Positions 50,082-59,637 of a DNA stretch of 64,000 bases are shown here, in pieces (position 1 is the first letter of the stretch; each line of letters begins with the position of its first letter). The notes below the pieces were generated by a model. That model worked only from the letters and a program-made list of their open reading frames with translations, was not told the origin of the DNA and did not search any database. The position numbers and the translations under genes were made by a program. The stretch spans positions 62,001 to 126,000 of the forward strand of contig CAJTJB010000002.1 in assembly GCA_910576955.1 (NCBI GenBank), read 5' to 3'. Source of the stretch: an uncultured Alphaproteobacteria bacterium. GTDB taxonomy: Bacteria > Pseudomonadota > Alphaproteobacteria > RF32 > CAG-239.

Positions 50082-51126
50082 TGATATCTATCTCCGTTGT
50101 TTTAAATTTGTAAAATTTCATATCAGGCGAATGGTAATCCGGATTCAAGCCCGCTTGTTGTTTTAAGTAAGCATAAATATTTGTATTGTTAGGGTTTTGC
50201 GCTTTTTTTTGCGGCAAAATAAAAGCCTCTTTGGTGCCGTAACGCAAAAGTGCGCCGTCATCTTTCTCCAAAACGGTATTAAAAGGGATTTCTTCGGGGG
50301 TGGTCAGTAAAAATATTTTTTGCGGTGTTTGGGAATGCAAGCCGGCTAATGCCGTATGGAGATTTTTTTGCAGCGAATATCCCGCGGTGGCATTGCAGAC
50401 TGTTTTATCTTTTGAAGATATGCAAACGGCGAGATGTTGCAGCAACAGGCTTTTATTTATAAATGCGATAGAATTTTCTGAAGACTGAATCAGCTTCAAC
50501 AGGTCAGAACGGTACTTTTGGGCAAATTGTTCGAGAGCCTGCTGCTGTTTTTCTTGTATGCCGAGAGGTTGAGGTTCGGGCGGAAAGTGTCGGTTGATAA
50601 AGCTGTTTAGGCGCTCATTGGTTCGTAAATTTGCGGTTTGACGATAATTTAGGGCTGCTGGTGTTAGTTTCAGCTCGTTAATCAGGGGGATTATTTGGTT
50701 TATATCCGTTGTGATAATAACGTTTTCCTGCGTTTTGTTTTCCTCCGGAGAGATAAAAAGCCCACTTAATGTTTGCAGATAATTCTTTGGGGAAACATCC
50801 TCGGTGAATGTCAGAATTGTCTTTCCTGCAGGCAATCGGGATAAAGCGAGGGCTATTGTCAACGTGTTTTCACGGTTTGTGTTTTGAGGAATGAGAATTG
50901 CTTTAATTTGTTTGTGTGCGGAAAAAACAGTCACAACATCAGCACCGTTATACCAATTTTGGGTGGTTTGCAGGGGGGTATAAGCCGTCAGGCTTTGGTC
51001 TGTTTGGTGCAGTGCGGTGCGAAAATGGATAATGTTAGCAATTAAAATCAAGATGCAGCTTAAGGTGATGCTTATGATTTTTATTTTGCGGCGTTTCAGC
51101 TTTTTTTTATCGACATACAAAAGCAT
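50068..51126 (-). CDS. Membrane-anchored protein with AMMECR1-like C-terminal domain
   Basis: 352 residues. One N-terminal helix (about residue 18-32), a middle region of about 220 residues without clear homology, and a C-terminal stretch (about 290-350) closely resembling the end of AMMECR1: D-G-A-L-L-R-Y-G, F-I-L-P-Q, then YLKQQAGLNPDY and FYKFKTTEI. The catalytic-looking N-terminal half of AMMECR1 (LRGCIG) is absent. Function unknown. Between an HD-domain gene and an M49-like peptidase gene, both on the same strand with overlaps. Confidence 0.6.
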   Translation of the reverse strand: MLLYVDKKKLKRRKIKIISITLSCILILIANIIHFRTALHQTDQSLTAYTPLQTTQNWYNGADVVTVFSAHKQIKAILIPQNTNRENTLTIALALSRLPAGKTILTFTEDVSPKNYLQTLSGLFISPEENKTQENVIITTDINQIIPLINELKLTPAALNYRQTANLRTNERLNSFINRHFPPEPQPLGIQEKQQQALEQFAQKYRSDLLKLIQSSENSIAFINKSLLLQHLAVCISSKDKTVCNATAGYSLQKNLHTALAGLHSQTPQKIFLLTTPEEIPFNTVLEKDDGALLRYGTKEAFILPQKKAQNPNNTNIYAYLKQQAGLNPDYHSPDMKFYKFKTTEIDINDNI

Positions 51127-51132
51127 TGCGGG

Positions 51133-51765
51133 TTACTCGCCGGTATTTTTTATGTTGCATTTTTGAATGTTTTGGCGTGCCAGAGCTATAATCGCTTTTT
51201 CCAGCTCGGCTAAAATCGGTTCGCCGATTTCGGCGATAAGTACTTTTTTCATGAGTGATAGTTTATAGTATTCTTTACCGTTTTCGCAATCTTGCCAGTA
51301 ATGCACATCGCCGTTATTGTATTGGTTTGCCTGCAAATTTGCCTCCAGCTTGTCCAGAGCGGAAACAATTTTGGCTTCTAATGTTTCTTTGTGTTCATAT
51401 TCCTGATAGAGATTGTATATTTTTTGATTAAGCGGCGCGGGCAGCAATGCTTTCAGCTCTTTGATGGCGGCGGTTTCGCGCTCTTTCTTTTCTTCTTTTA
51501 ATTCCGGATGGACAATCTGATTGGCAACGGTGTAATCGCCGGTCTTGCTTTCGGCAATGTCATGAACGAGCGCCAGTTCGAGCATTTTGGTATAGTCTAC
51601 TTTGTTTTTGAGGTAGGGCGCTATCAGCATAACCAGAAAGGAAAGCTTGAAAATATGCATAGCATCATTTTCGGTTGTGCCGTCAAAAAGGAGCAAGTCC
51701 CTTTTGACGACGCAGACTTCTTCCAGAACGCGCATAAAATTGATGATTTTATCAATTCTTTTCAT
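51133..51765 (-). CDS. HD-domain phosphohydrolase (HDDC2/YfbR-like)
   Basis: 210 residues. HD motif LALVHDIAES near residue 67-76 and the later A-L-D-K-L-E-A near 140, with a histidine in DAMHIF as the first metal ligand. This matches small HD enzymes such as 5'-deoxynucleotidases, which act on dNMPs in nucleotide homeostasis. Substrate unproven. It is the first of a three-gene unit with the AMMECR1-like and M49-like genes; gap to the next gene 6 bases. Confidence 0.75.
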   Translation of the reverse strand: MKRIDKIINFMRVLEEVCVVKRDLLLFDGTTENDAMHIFKLSFLVMLIAPYLKNKVDYTKMLELALVHDIAESKTGDYTVANQIVHPELKEEKKERETAAIKELKALLPAPLNQKIYNLYQEYEHKETLEAKIVSALDKLEANLQANQYNNGDVHYWQDCENGKEYYKLSLMKKVLIAEIGEPILAELEKAIIALARQNIQKCNIKNTGE

Positions 51766-51786
51766 CGCTTTCCTTTGTGTTATTTA

Positions 51787-53076
51787 TTATTTGGCATTTT
51801 TACCGATAAACTTTTTGCCGTTCATATAAGGCTGCAGTTTTTCCGGAATCCGTATGGTGTGGTCTGCTTGCTGATGGTTTTCCATAAACGGCGCCAAAAT
51901 ACGCGGTGTGGCAATACCGGTGTTGTTTAGGGTGTGGACAAACTTAACTTTGCCGTCTTTGTTATCGCGGTATCTTAAGTTAGTACGGCGAGCCTGCCAC
52001 TCGGTGATATTGGAGCAGGAGTGGGTTTCGCGGTAGCAGTTTTGCGATGGCGTCCATGCTTCCAAGTCATATTGGCGGTATTTGGGTGCGCCCATATCGC
52101 CGGTGCAAATCTCCAATACCTGATAAGGCAATTCCAAATCTTGCAATACTTCTTCAGAAATTTGAAGCAGGGTTTTGTGCCACTTTTCACTTTCGGCAAT
52201 GTCATTTTTGCAGATAACAAACTGTTCGGTTTTCAAAAATTGGTGAACACGCACCAAGCCGCGCGTGTCTTTGCCGGCAGCGCCAGCCTCGCGGCGGAAA
52301 CACGGCGAGAAACCGGCGTATAATACCGGAAGGTCGTTTTCTGACAAGATTTCATCTGCGCGCAGAGAGTTAAGGACGAGTTCTGCCGTGCCGGAAAGAT
52401 AGAGGTCATCTGCCGGCATATAGTAAATTTCGTCTTGGGCAAACGGCAGATAGCCCATTCCGTACAACGGTTTTTGTTTGGCTAATGACGGAACGGTGAT
52501 GGTGGTGAAACCATGCTCCGCGAGCTTATCCAGCACGAGCATATGCATAGCGAGTTCCAAACGGGACAATTCGTTTTTGATGGCGTAGGTGCGGGCGCCG
52601 CAAACTTTGGTGATGCGCTCCATTTCCGACCAGTCGTTCAGCTCCATCAGTTCAACGTGATCTTTGGGCTCAAAGTCAAACTTTGTCGGCTCGCCTACTT
52701 TTTTGATAACCACATTGCCGGTTTCATCCGGAGCAACCGGAGACTCGGGGCTCGGGAGGTTCGGCATCCGCCACATAATGCTATCAAACTTCTGTTGTTC
52801 GTCGGCGAGTTGTTCCTGTTCCTTTTTCAACTGTTCGCCAAGTTCTTTACTTTTGGCGATAATTGCGGGGCGCTCGTCGGCGGAAGCTGATTTGATGGAG
52901 TTGCTTAAACGGTTTTTCTCCTCTGCCAAAGCTTGGGTGGAGGTTTTTAATTTGTTTACATCTTTATAAAGGGACAGCAGCGCGTCTATGTCGATTTGTT
53001 CTGCCGTGTAGCCTTTTTTAGCAAGTCCGTCTTTAACAAGTTCTTTGTTTTCAGCGATGAATTTAATATCCAGCAT
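51787..53076 (-). CDS. serS: Seryl-tRNA synthetase
   Basis: 429 residues from ATG 53076 (AGGA upstream). N-terminal coiled-coil arm (about 10-110, LKKEQEQLADEQQK) for tRNA-Ser binding, then class II motifs: motif 2 PCFRREAGAAGKDTRGLVRVHQF in pieces and motif 3 near TPSQNCYRETHSCSNIT. Charges tRNA-Ser. Divergent from trpS across a 101-bp region. Confidence 0.97.
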   Translation of the reverse strand: MLDIKFIAENKELVKDGLAKKGYTAEQIDIDALLSLYKDVNKLKTSTQALAEEKNRLSNSIKSASADERPAIIAKSKELGEQLKKEQEQLADEQQKFDSIMWRMPNLPSPESPVAPDETGNVVIKKVGEPTKFDFEPKDHVELMELNDWSEMERITKVCGARTYAIKNELSRLELAMHMLVLDKLAEHGFTTITVPSLAKQKPLYGMGYLPFAQDEIYYMPADDLYLSGTAELVLNSLRADEILSENDLPVLYAGFSPCFRREAGAAGKDTRGLVRVHQFLKTEQFVICKNDIAESEKWHKTLLQISEEVLQDLELPYQVLEICTGDMGAPKYRQYDLEAWTPSQNCYRETHSCSNITEWQARRTNLRYRDNKDGKVKFVHTLNNTGIATPRILAPFMENHQQADHTIRIPEKLQPYMNGKKFIGKNAK

Positions 53077-53177
53077 TGTTGTTATCCTTTTTGATATAAA
53101 GTATTTGCAAAAATCTGAAAATAAGATTATCAATAATAAAAATTAAAAACAACAGAAATTTGAAAGGCAAGCACAAA

Positions 53178-54182
53178 ATGATTGAAGGAAAAACAGTTCT
53201 GACCGGTGTTAAGCCGACAGGAAAACCGCATTTGGGCAATTATCTCGGCGCAATTAAGCCGACCATTGAGTTGGGAAATGCGGCAAAGCGGCATATTATG
53301 TTTATTGCGGATTATCACGCTATAAACGCTGAAAAAGATGCGGCAGTTTTAAATAAATCAATGAGGGAGGTTGCCTGCGTTTGGCTTGCGGCGGGGCTTG
53401 ACCCGAAAAAGAGTATTTTTTACCGCCAGTCTGATGTGCCGGAAATATTTGAAATTACGACCATTTTAACTGCTTTCACACCTAAAGGGTTTATGAATAA
53501 GGCACACGCATATAAGGCTGCGGTGGATAGGAATGTTGCAGCTGGAAAGCCTAATGATGACGGTATCAATATGGGGCTGTATACCTATCCGGTTTTGATG
53601 GCGGCGGATATTTTGACGTTTGATACAGACATTGTGCCGGTGGGAAAAGACCAAATTCAGCATGTGGAGATTGCGCGCGATATTGCCGGTGCCATTAACG
53701 CAGTGTATGGCAAAGACGTGTTGGTGCAGCCGAATTATGTGGCAGATGAAAATATTGCAGTTATTCCGGGAATCGACGGGCGTAAAATGAGCAAGTCGTA
53801 CGGCAATGTTATTCCGATGTTTGAAGATGACAAAACGCTGAAAAAAGCTGTTTTTGCAATTAAAACCGACTCGAAACCGATTGAAGAACCGAAGAATCCG
53901 GAAGAAGTGCTGGTATATGAAATCTATAAGACTCTTGCGCCAGCCGATAAGGTTGCCGAAATGGCGGACGGGCTTCGTAATGGCAAGCTCGGATACGGGC
54001 ATGTCAAAAATATGCTGCTGGATGCGATTATCGAAAAAACGGCAAAAGAGCGCGAAGTGTATAATTACTATATGGCTCATTTTGACGAGGTTGAGCAGAT
54101 TTTGGCGGAAGGTGCCGAAAAAGCGCGTGCCATCGCCAAAGGGACGTTAAAACGGTTGAAAGATACGGTGTTCGGCGTTTAG
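53178..54182 (+). CDS. trpS: Tryptophanyl-tRNA synthetase
   Basis: 334 residues from ATG 53178 (AAGG upstream; TTG at 53160 is the longer option). Class I: HLGN (PHLGNYLGA) as the HIGH motif and KMSKSYGN as the KMSKS motif. Standard length. Charges tRNA-Trp; the single tRNA in the window (61260-61335) is its substrate. Monocistronic, terminator at 54202. Confidence 0.97.
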   Translation: MIEGKTVLTGVKPTGKPHLGNYLGAIKPTIELGNAAKRHIMFIADYHAINAEKDAAVLNKSMREVACVWLAAGLDPKKSIFYRQSDVPEIFEITTILTAFTPKGFMNKAHAYKAAVDRNVAAGKPNDDGINMGLYTYPVLMAADILTFDTDIVPVGKDQIQHVEIARDIAGAINAVYGKDVLVQPNYVADENIAVIPGIDGRKMSKSYGNVIPMFEDDKTLKKAVFAIKTDSKPIEEPKNPEEVLVYEIYKTLAPADKVAEMADGLRNGKLGYGHVKNMLLDAIIEKTAKEREVYNYYMAHFDEVEQILAEGAEKARAIAKGTLKRLKDTVFGV

Positions 54183-54201
54183 CCAACAGGCGGCAAGGCA
54201 C

Positions 54202-54229
54202 AAAAATCCCCGCATTTCGCGGGGTTTTT
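54202..54229. terminator. trpS terminator, bidirectional
   Basis: CCCCGC / GCGGGG stem with A-run and T-run on either side; also serves the convergent gene at 54231. Confidence 0.85.
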
Positions 54230-54230
54230 G

Positions 54231-54638
54231 TTATGCTTTTTTCAAGATTTTTTCCCTAGCCTGTTTGGCTTTTTCGGAAAGGGACGGTTCTGCGGCTTTG
54301 GGGGCGTCGCTTTTTTGCCTTTGCGGTTCTTTTGCCGGATTAGCGGGGTATGCATAAAGAATTTCATTTTCGCTGTCGGCGTCTTCGTTATATTTCATTT
54401 CGCAGACATAAAGCGTTTCGGTTTGTTTCAGTTTGGCTATACTCTCTTTTTCCAACCCGTCAATAATGACCGTGTCTTTGGGATTGCGGTATAACTCAAT
54501 GCATTTTTGGCGTTCGTTAAGGTAAAAAGAAGCTTTTTGCGGGGCGGTATCGCCTGCATACAACAGCAACATAATTTCCCCTTGGTCGTTTTCCATCAAT
54601 TCGTAAACATCTCTGGGGTTTATCGGTCTTTTAGCCAT
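54231..54638 (-). CDS. Hypothetical protein, 135 aa
   Basis: Soluble protein. N-terminal 85 residues form a mixed alpha/beta unit (MAKRPINPRDVYELMENDQGEI in pieces), then an acidic and Ala/Lys-rich tail (about 88-135). No family recognised. Monocistronic, convergent with trpS. Confidence 0.55.
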   Translation of the reverse strand: MAKRPINPRDVYELMENDQGEIMLLLYAGDTAPQKASFYLNERQKCIELYRNPKDTVIIDGLEKESIAKLKQTETLYVCEMKYNEDADSENEILYAYPANPAKEPQRQKSDAPKAAEPSLSEKAKQAREKILKKA

Positions 54639-54729
54639 AATTTTGTATCCTTGTCTGGAGTGTTTTGCCGTATTATAGAAAAAAGTTCTTAAAATTTTGT
54701 TACAAATCTTTTAGGGGCGTATTTTTTTG

Positions 54730-54757
54730 TTGCAATCTAAAAAATATATGGTATAAG
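54730..54757 (+). promoter_or_regulatory. rpsU promoter
   Basis: TTGCAA (54730-54735), 16-bp spacer, TATAAG (54752-54757), about 45 bases upstream of the rpsU start. Confidence 0.6.
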
Positions 54758-54803
54758 GCTTGCAAATGTTAACAATTCAGAGAATAGAAAAGAGGTGATT
54801 TAA

Positions 54804-55010
54804 GTGGTTCAAGTTACTGTTATCGGTAATGACGTTGCGCAGTCTTTGAAGATTTTGAAAAAGAAAATGCAGCGCGAAGGCGTTTTCCGTGAGATGAAAT
54901 TAAGACGTTGTCACGAGAAAAATTCTGAAAAGAAAGCCCGCCGTCAGGCAGAAGCGATCAGACGCTCCAGAAAGCAGTTGCGCAAGCGCTTAGATACTGA
55001 AGGTTTCTAA
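54804..55010 (+). CDS. rpsU: 30S ribosomal protein S21
   Basis: 68 residues from a GTG start (AGAGGTG upstream). Matches bS21: VIGNDVAQSLKILKKKMQREG, then basic KLRRCHEKNSEKKARRQ. It joins the 30S subunit near the Shine-Dalgarno helix of 16S rRNA. Own promoter and terminator; monocistronic. Confidence 0.95.
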   Translation: MVQVTVIGNDVAQSLKILKKKMQREGVFREMKLRRCHEKNSEKKARRQAEAIRRSRKQLRKRLDTEGF

Positions 55011-55028
55011 ATTTTCAGATTAGTTTAG

Positions 55029-55056
55029 AAAAAGAGCTCCGAAAGGGGCTCTTTTT
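55029..55056 (+). terminator. rpsU terminator
   Basis: AAAAGAGCTCC / GGGGCTCTTTT-type stem with a GAAA loop followed by T residues. Confidence 0.85.
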
Positions 55057-55151
55057 GCGTATAAAAAACGTTTAAATCGTTAAGATTTTAACCCTATTTT
55101 AAAAAAAATGCCTCTAAAGTGTAGTAAATTATAATAGAAAAGAGGTTTGCT

Positions 55152-58025
55152 ATGTCGTTTCGTTATATGTTGTTATTGTCTGCGGGATTGGTTGCAACCG
55201 GTGCTCGGGCTGATTATTCGGCTGTGACGCATGCAACTGAAAATTCAGCATATAAAGTTGTGCAGATTACCGAAGCTGATTTTAATGCAGATGACAGCGG
55301 AAAAGTGTTTAAAGATTTCGCCGTAAATGAAAGCGGAGAGGTTGTGCCGCAATATTATCGCTATGAACTGAATACAGGCAAAGAGTATGATAGGGTCGTC
55401 ACATTTGAAGAATCTGCAAGCGGCGACGGACAATCTGAAGTTGAGGGCGAAACCTTAAAAGTTAATCCGGGAATGGGATTAAGAAATCCGGAGGGAATAA
55501 CCGCAAATTTAGTGCCGGGCGTGGGGTATAAAAACAATACGTTTGAATATGAATATACCGGCAACGGCGAAGCTAATGTGATTGTGCGCGGCGGCGTGTT
55601 TTTTAATGCCGGCGTTATCGGAACAAAGGATGCGGACGGCAACTTTACGGGAACGGCAATTGATGCGGATTTTATCGGCAATTCCATGAGTGCGAAAAGC
55701 GAGTATGCCGATGCCGTGCATATTGATGGTACGGTTATAGCAAACAAGGGGCAAATCGGGCTGGTTAAAGGCGATTTTGTTGAAAATAAGGCTATCGGCA
55801 ATAATGTTGACGGCGGCGTTGTTTATAATAATTCCGGTTCATATATCAAAGGTTTTGAAGGGGATTTTGTCGGCAATGCCAGCAAGGCGACAAATACGCA
55901 CGGCGGCGCAATTTTTAATTTGGGTATGATTGAGGATATTTCGGGCAATTTTATTGCGAATACCATTGATGCCGATACACAAGCGAATGGCGGAGCTATT
56001 CAAAATAATGACGATGCGGCGTCTATCGGAACGATTTCAGGGAGCTTTATCGGCAACAAGGCTGTGAGCAATTTGGAGGCTTGGGGCGGTGCAATTGATA
56101 ATGCCAGCGGAACAATCGGCAATATTACCGGCGAATATAACAATAATCTGGCAGAAGCTCACGGTACGGATGCGATGGCTGTCGGCGGGGCAATCTCAAA
56201 TCAGGGAACAATTGAAAACATTAGCGGGACTTTTATTGCGAATCGTGCTGTGGCGGATGATATTGCCGCGGGCGGGGCGATTTATCATGACGGGAGCTCT
56301 TCAAAAGAGGATGCGCTGAAAATTGTTAATTCTAATTTTTATAATAACAGCGTAACCGCGGACGGCGATGCGTTGGGCGGTGCGATATATGGTAATTATG
56401 TGCAGATTTCTGCAGATGGAAAAAACAGCGAATTTCGCGGCAATACGGCAAACGGTGAAAATAATGCCGTTTATATTGAGGGAGATTGGCGCAGTAACGG
56501 CGCGCTGATTTTGTCCGGAAACAATAGCGGCAAAGTCATTTTTGACGATAATGTATCCGGTGCGCAATATGATATTGATATTTTAGGCGACGGAACCGGT
56601 GAGGTTGTGTTTAATTCCCGTGTGGACAATGCGAATAATCTGACTGTCGGAAATGAGGCGGTCATGCATCTGGGGACGGCTGCGGATGTGAATGTGACGA
56701 ACTATTCCGCTGCTGATAATGCGACTTTGAAACTGGATGTGGCGGTTGATACGGCGAATAATAAAGTCGATAACGGAATTATCCGAGTGGGCGGCGATAT
56801 TCAGGGCGAAACGACAGTGATTGTTAATTCGCTGAATGAAGATGTGCTCGAAAATCCGGATAATGCGGTGGCAATGTTTGTGGAATCGGCAAATGATAAT
56901 CCTGATACATATTCCGCCTTTAAGGTCGGGCGGGTTATCGGCAGCCCGTATATGTGGAAGTCTGTTAAGAATTATTATAATGAAGAGGGGGATACAGTCA
57001 GCAACTGGTATCTGGCATTAAAAGATAATGTTAATGCTGATGACGGTAATAGCGGCGATGATGGTAATGACGGCAATGATGGCGATAACGATAAAGAATA
57101 TGCGCCGGAAGTCGGAGCTTATGTTGCTATGCAGACTGCCGCAGTGGAACAGAATCGGGGTATTACACATAAAATCAGCGATGGTTTGCGTGCGAATCGG
57201 AACAGAGGATGTTGTGACCGGAAATTTGCCCCACGCCGCGAGGCTTGGGTGAATGCGGATTATTCATACGCAGAGATTGATGCGCCGAGCGAGATGGATG
57301 CTAATATTAAAGGTGTGACCGCCGGTTTTGACGTGGCGGCAGATGCACGGAATCGTGTCGGGCTTTTTGGGGCGTATCATCAAGGCGATTATGATTTATC
57401 CGGAAAAGGCGATTTCAGGTCTTCTCTCGGTTCTAAAATGGATATCGACAGCTATTTGGGCGGCTTGTATTATTCCTACGGCGGCAGAAACTGGACCGCT
57501 TTAGCGACTGTATTTGCCGGACAACAGGACATCAATACCAAAACGGATGACCATTTGGCAACGGCAGATACGTCGGCAATGCAATATGGTGCAGGGCTTG
57601 AAGTGGCGCGCAAGTTTTATCTGCCGTATGCGTGGATTATTGAGCCGAGTTTGGGGTTGTATTATACCGCGCTTGATATGGATGGCTTTACGGATAATGT
57701 CGGCAAAAAGGTTGAGTTTGATGTGATGCACTATATGGAAGCGGAATTGGGCTTGCGGTTTGAGCATTTGTTCTGTCGCGGCGGCTGGACATCCAAAGTA
57801 TATATGAAACCGTCGGTTATCCAGACGTTTGCAAGCGGGAATCGTACGAGAATTACCGGTTTGAAACAAGCGGATACATATGAGAATCAAACACTCGGCA
57901 GAATGGAAATCGGCGCGAAATTCGGGTTAACGCCGGCGCTTTCGGCTTATACTTCGGCAAACTATACGTTTGGCAGCGAATATCAGGCATATGGCGTTGA
58001 TGCCGGTTTGATGTATGCTTGGTAA
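55152..58025 (+). CDS. Autotransporter with beta-helix passenger, copy 2
   Basis: 957 residues. Signal peptide to about residue 20 (ARA-DYS). The passenger (about 120-600) has repeated G-G-A-I-x-N-x-G-x-I and G-x-F-I-x-N motifs typical of a pectin-lyase-like beta helix, followed by an Asp/Asn/Gly linker (about residue 636-652) and an autotransporter beta-barrel (about 690-957) ending in A-W. A perfect -10 TATAAT lies at 55130-55135 but a -35 is unclear. It has no invertible-site pair upstream, unlike autotransporter 1. Passenger function unknown. Confidence 0.85.
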   Translation: MSFRYMLLLSAGLVATGARADYSAVTHATENSAYKVVQITEADFNADDSGKVFKDFAVNESGEVVPQYYRYELNTGKEYDRVVTFEESASGDGQSEVEGETLKVNPGMGLRNPEGITANLVPGVGYKNNTFEYEYTGNGEANVIVRGGVFFNAGVIGTKDADGNFTGTAIDADFIGNSMSAKSEYADAVHIDGTVIANKGQIGLVKGDFVENKAIGNNVDGGVVYNNSGSYIKGFEGDFVGNASKATNTHGGAIFNLGMIEDISGNFIANTIDADTQANGGAIQNNDDAASIGTISGSFIGNKAVSNLEAWGGAIDNASGTIGNITGEYNNNLAEAHGTDAMAVGGAISNQGTIENISGTFIANRAVADDIAAGGAIYHDGSSSKEDALKIVNSNFYNNSVTADGDALGGAIYGNYVQISADGKNSEFRGNTANGENNAVYIEGDWRSNGALILSGNNSGKVIFDDNVSGAQYDIDILGDGTGEVVFNSRVDNANNLTVGNEAVMHLGTAADVNVTNYSAADNATLKLDVAVDTANNKVDNGIIRVGGDIQGETTVIVNSLNEDVLENPDNAVAMFVESANDNPDTYSAFKVGRVIGSPYMWKSVKNYYNEEGDTVSNWYLALKDNVNADDGNSGDDGNDGNDGDNDKEYAPEVGAYVAMQTAAVEQNRGITHKISDGLRANRNRGCCDRKFAPRREAWVNADYSYAEIDAPSEMDANIKGVTAGFDVAADARNRVGLFGAYHQGDYDLSGKGDFRSSLGSKMDIDSYLGGLYYSYGGRNWTALATVFAGQQDINTKTDDHLATADTSAMQYGAGLEVARKFYLPYAWIIEPSLGLYYTALDMDGFTDNVGKKVEFDVMHYMEAELGLRFEHLFCRGGWTSKVYMKPSVIQTFASGNRTRITGLKQADTYENQTLGRMEIGAKFGLTPALSAYTSANYTFGSEYQAYGVDAGLMYAW

Positions 58026-58048
58026 CAGATGATTGATTGGAGCAAAAC

Positions 58049-58075
58049 AAAAACCGCTGAAATTCAGCGGTTTTT
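58049..58075. terminator. Terminator between autotransporter 2 and nusG
   Basis: Perfect stem AAAAACCGCTGAA / TTCAGCGGTTTTT, bidirectional; serves both convergent genes. Confidence 0.88.
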
Positions 58076-58093
58076 GACTTCTATGAAAACTTG

Positions 58094-58627
58094 TTATGCA
58101 ATCTTTTCGACTTGGTTAAATTCCAACTCAACCGGCGTATAACGACCAAAGATTGATACGGAAACTTTCAAACGGGTCTTTTCGTTATCAACTTCTTCAA
58201 CCACGCCGACGAAAGAGGCAAACGGACCGTCGGTAACGCGAATCTGCTCGCCGACTTCAAAGTAAACTTGGGTTTGCGGACGTTCAATTCCCTCTTCAAT
58301 CTGTTCCATAATGCGTTTTACTTCGCGTTCGCTGATAGCTTGCGGTTTATTATGGCTGCCCAAGAACCCGCTGACGCGCGGTGTATCTTTAACAATGTGC
58401 CAAGTGTCATCGCTCATTTCCATCTTTACAAGGATATACCCCGGGAAAAACTTGTGTTCAGCGTTTACTTTTGCGCCTTTTCTTACTTCAACAACCTGTT
58501 CGGTAGGAACGAGCACTTCCAAAATCTTGTCATCCATTTTTTTGAGGACGGCTTGTTCACGAATAGATTCGGCAACTTTCTTTTCCGAACCGGAATATAC
58601 ATTGACAACATACCAACGAGCGGTCAT
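58094..58627 (-). CDS. nusG: Transcription termination/antitermination factor NusG
   Basis: 177 residues: NGN domain (WYVVNVYSGSEKKVAESI, FPGYILVKMEM, V-x-G-F-L-G) and a C-terminal KOW domain (about 125-177, GPFASFVGVVEEVD). Couples transcription and translation. Follows secE by 10 bases, the classic order, but the ribosomal genes rplKAJL that usually follow are absent; the autotransporter gene comes instead. Confidence 0.96.
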   Translation of the reverse strand: MTARWYVVNVYSGSEKKVAESIREQAVLKKMDDKILEVLVPTEQVVEVRKGAKVNAEHKFFPGYILVKMEMSDDTWHIVKDTPRVSGFLGSHNKPQAISEREVKRIMEQIEEGIERPQTQVYFEVGEQIRVTDGPFASFVGVVEEVDNEKTRLKVSVSIFGRYTPVELEFNQVEKIA

Positions 58628-58637
58628 AGGCTAACTC

Positions 58638-58829
58638 CTAATACTGAAAGATTAAACGGACGATATATGCAAAAAACATATCGACTAAAAAGAAAAACGT
58701 TGAGGCGATAGCAACAATAACCAACACCATAACAGTTGCGCGCATAACTTCTTTTTTAGAAGGCCACGTTACTTTTTTTACTTCTTGTTTGACTTGTCTT
58801 AAAAACTGTATCGGACTTGTTTTTCCCAT
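58638..58829 (-). CDS. secE: Preprotein translocase subunit SecE
   Basis: 63 residues from ATG 58829 (MGKTSPIQFLRQV), the short single-helix alphaproteobacterial form; a start at 58850 (seven residues longer) lacks an RBS too. A conserved W-P-S-K-K-E segment precedes the membrane helix (about residue 30-50). Part of the SecYEG channel. Starts an operon with nusG. The usual tRNA-Trp neighbour lies 2.4 kb upstream, displaced by an islet. Confidence 0.93.
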   Translation of the reverse strand: MGKTSPIQFLRQVKQEVKKVTWPSKKEVMRATVMVLVIVAIASTFFFLVDMFFAYIVRLIFQY

Positions 58830-59056
58830 AGCTGTACCATTCAATAACATTGATAAAAAGGGCAGGACACATCATCCCCCGTTGAGGGAACGCATCCGGC
58901 TTATTGCCGCCAACATATTAAATTATTTTTTTAATGTCAATAATTATATTCGGGTTTACCCAAGGAATAGTAGGAATTGGTTTTATTTGGTGAATTTTTG
59001 GGGGATTTTAACTTCTGTTGTTATTAATAATAAAAAAATATCTTTACGGGTTTTTG

Positions 59057-59090
59057 TTATGGCTGGGACACATAGTTCAATCTACAGACC
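59057..59090 (+). repeat. Islet repeat R4 (degenerate)
   Basis: Reads GGCTGGGACACATAG then a few bases and ATCTACAGACC. Shares CATAG, ATC and ACxGAC with R3 and R2, at the same spacing. Confidence 0.5.
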
Positions 59091-59179
59091 ATATCAAAAA
59101 AATAATTGCTATTTTATGAGAACTCAATATAATGCAATCAGAATAAAATTATGGTGTTTAACTATTAAAATATTATGAA

Positions 59180-59395
59180 ATGAGCACAGAATTCAAGCAT
59201 CTACGTAAAATTATCATTGAACTTTCTGATGGTTCTTTTGATGCTATCAAGGAAATGAAATCTTTAAGCCAAATTACAGGAATGTCGGTATATGCAAATT
59301 TTAAAGGAAGGAGCATCCGAATCACGCCTCATACCAAAGCTTATCAAGTGATGGAGCTTTGGAAAAAGTTGGAAAATAATCGTATCAGCAGATAG
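59180..59395 (+). CDS. Hypothetical small protein, 71 aa
   Basis: Basic protein of unknown family (MSTEFKHLRKIIIELSDG start). Lacks a clear Shine-Dalgarno. Followed by a strong intrinsic terminator, which supports it being a real gene. Located inside the secE/tRNA-Trp islet. Confidence 0.45.
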   Translation: MSTEFKHLRKIIIELSDGSFDAIKEMKSLSQITGMSVYANFKGRSIRITPHTKAYQVMELWKKLENNRISR

Positions 59396-59437
59396 CCTTA
59401 AAGAAAATTTTATTTTAGCTGCTGTATTTTATCAAAG

Positions 59438-59471
59438 TCCCTTACAATGTTAAATTGTGAGGGATTTTTTT
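59438..59471 (+). terminator. Terminator of small islet gene
   Basis: TCCCTTACAAT pairs with ATTGTGAGGGA (one G-T) around a 5-base loop, followed by seven T. Confidence 0.8.
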
Positions 59472-59486
59472 ATAAAAAACGCCAAT

Positions 59487-59527
59487 CTTGAGGGGCGGGG
59501 CGCATAGGACATCTACGGACTTTTATT
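59487..59527 (+). repeat. Islet repeat R3 (degenerate)
   Basis: CTTGAGGGGCGGGGCGCATAG then GACATCTACGGACTTTTATT. Closely like R2 (CTTGAGTGGCAGAGCACATAG and ATCCACGGACTGTTATT). Confidence 0.55.
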
Positions 59528-59637
59528 CTTGATATTTCAATTATATTTTGATACGCAATAAATAATTTTCTAGAAAATCAATATATTGATATCTTGGACG
59601 GACAATCTCAATATATAAAAAAATAAAGGAGTTCTAA

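Noticed and set aside
58789..59178. 129-aa frame antisense to secE and its upstream region
   Set aside because: No RBS, overlaps secE on the opposite strand, composition unlike coding DNA, and it runs through islet repeat R4.
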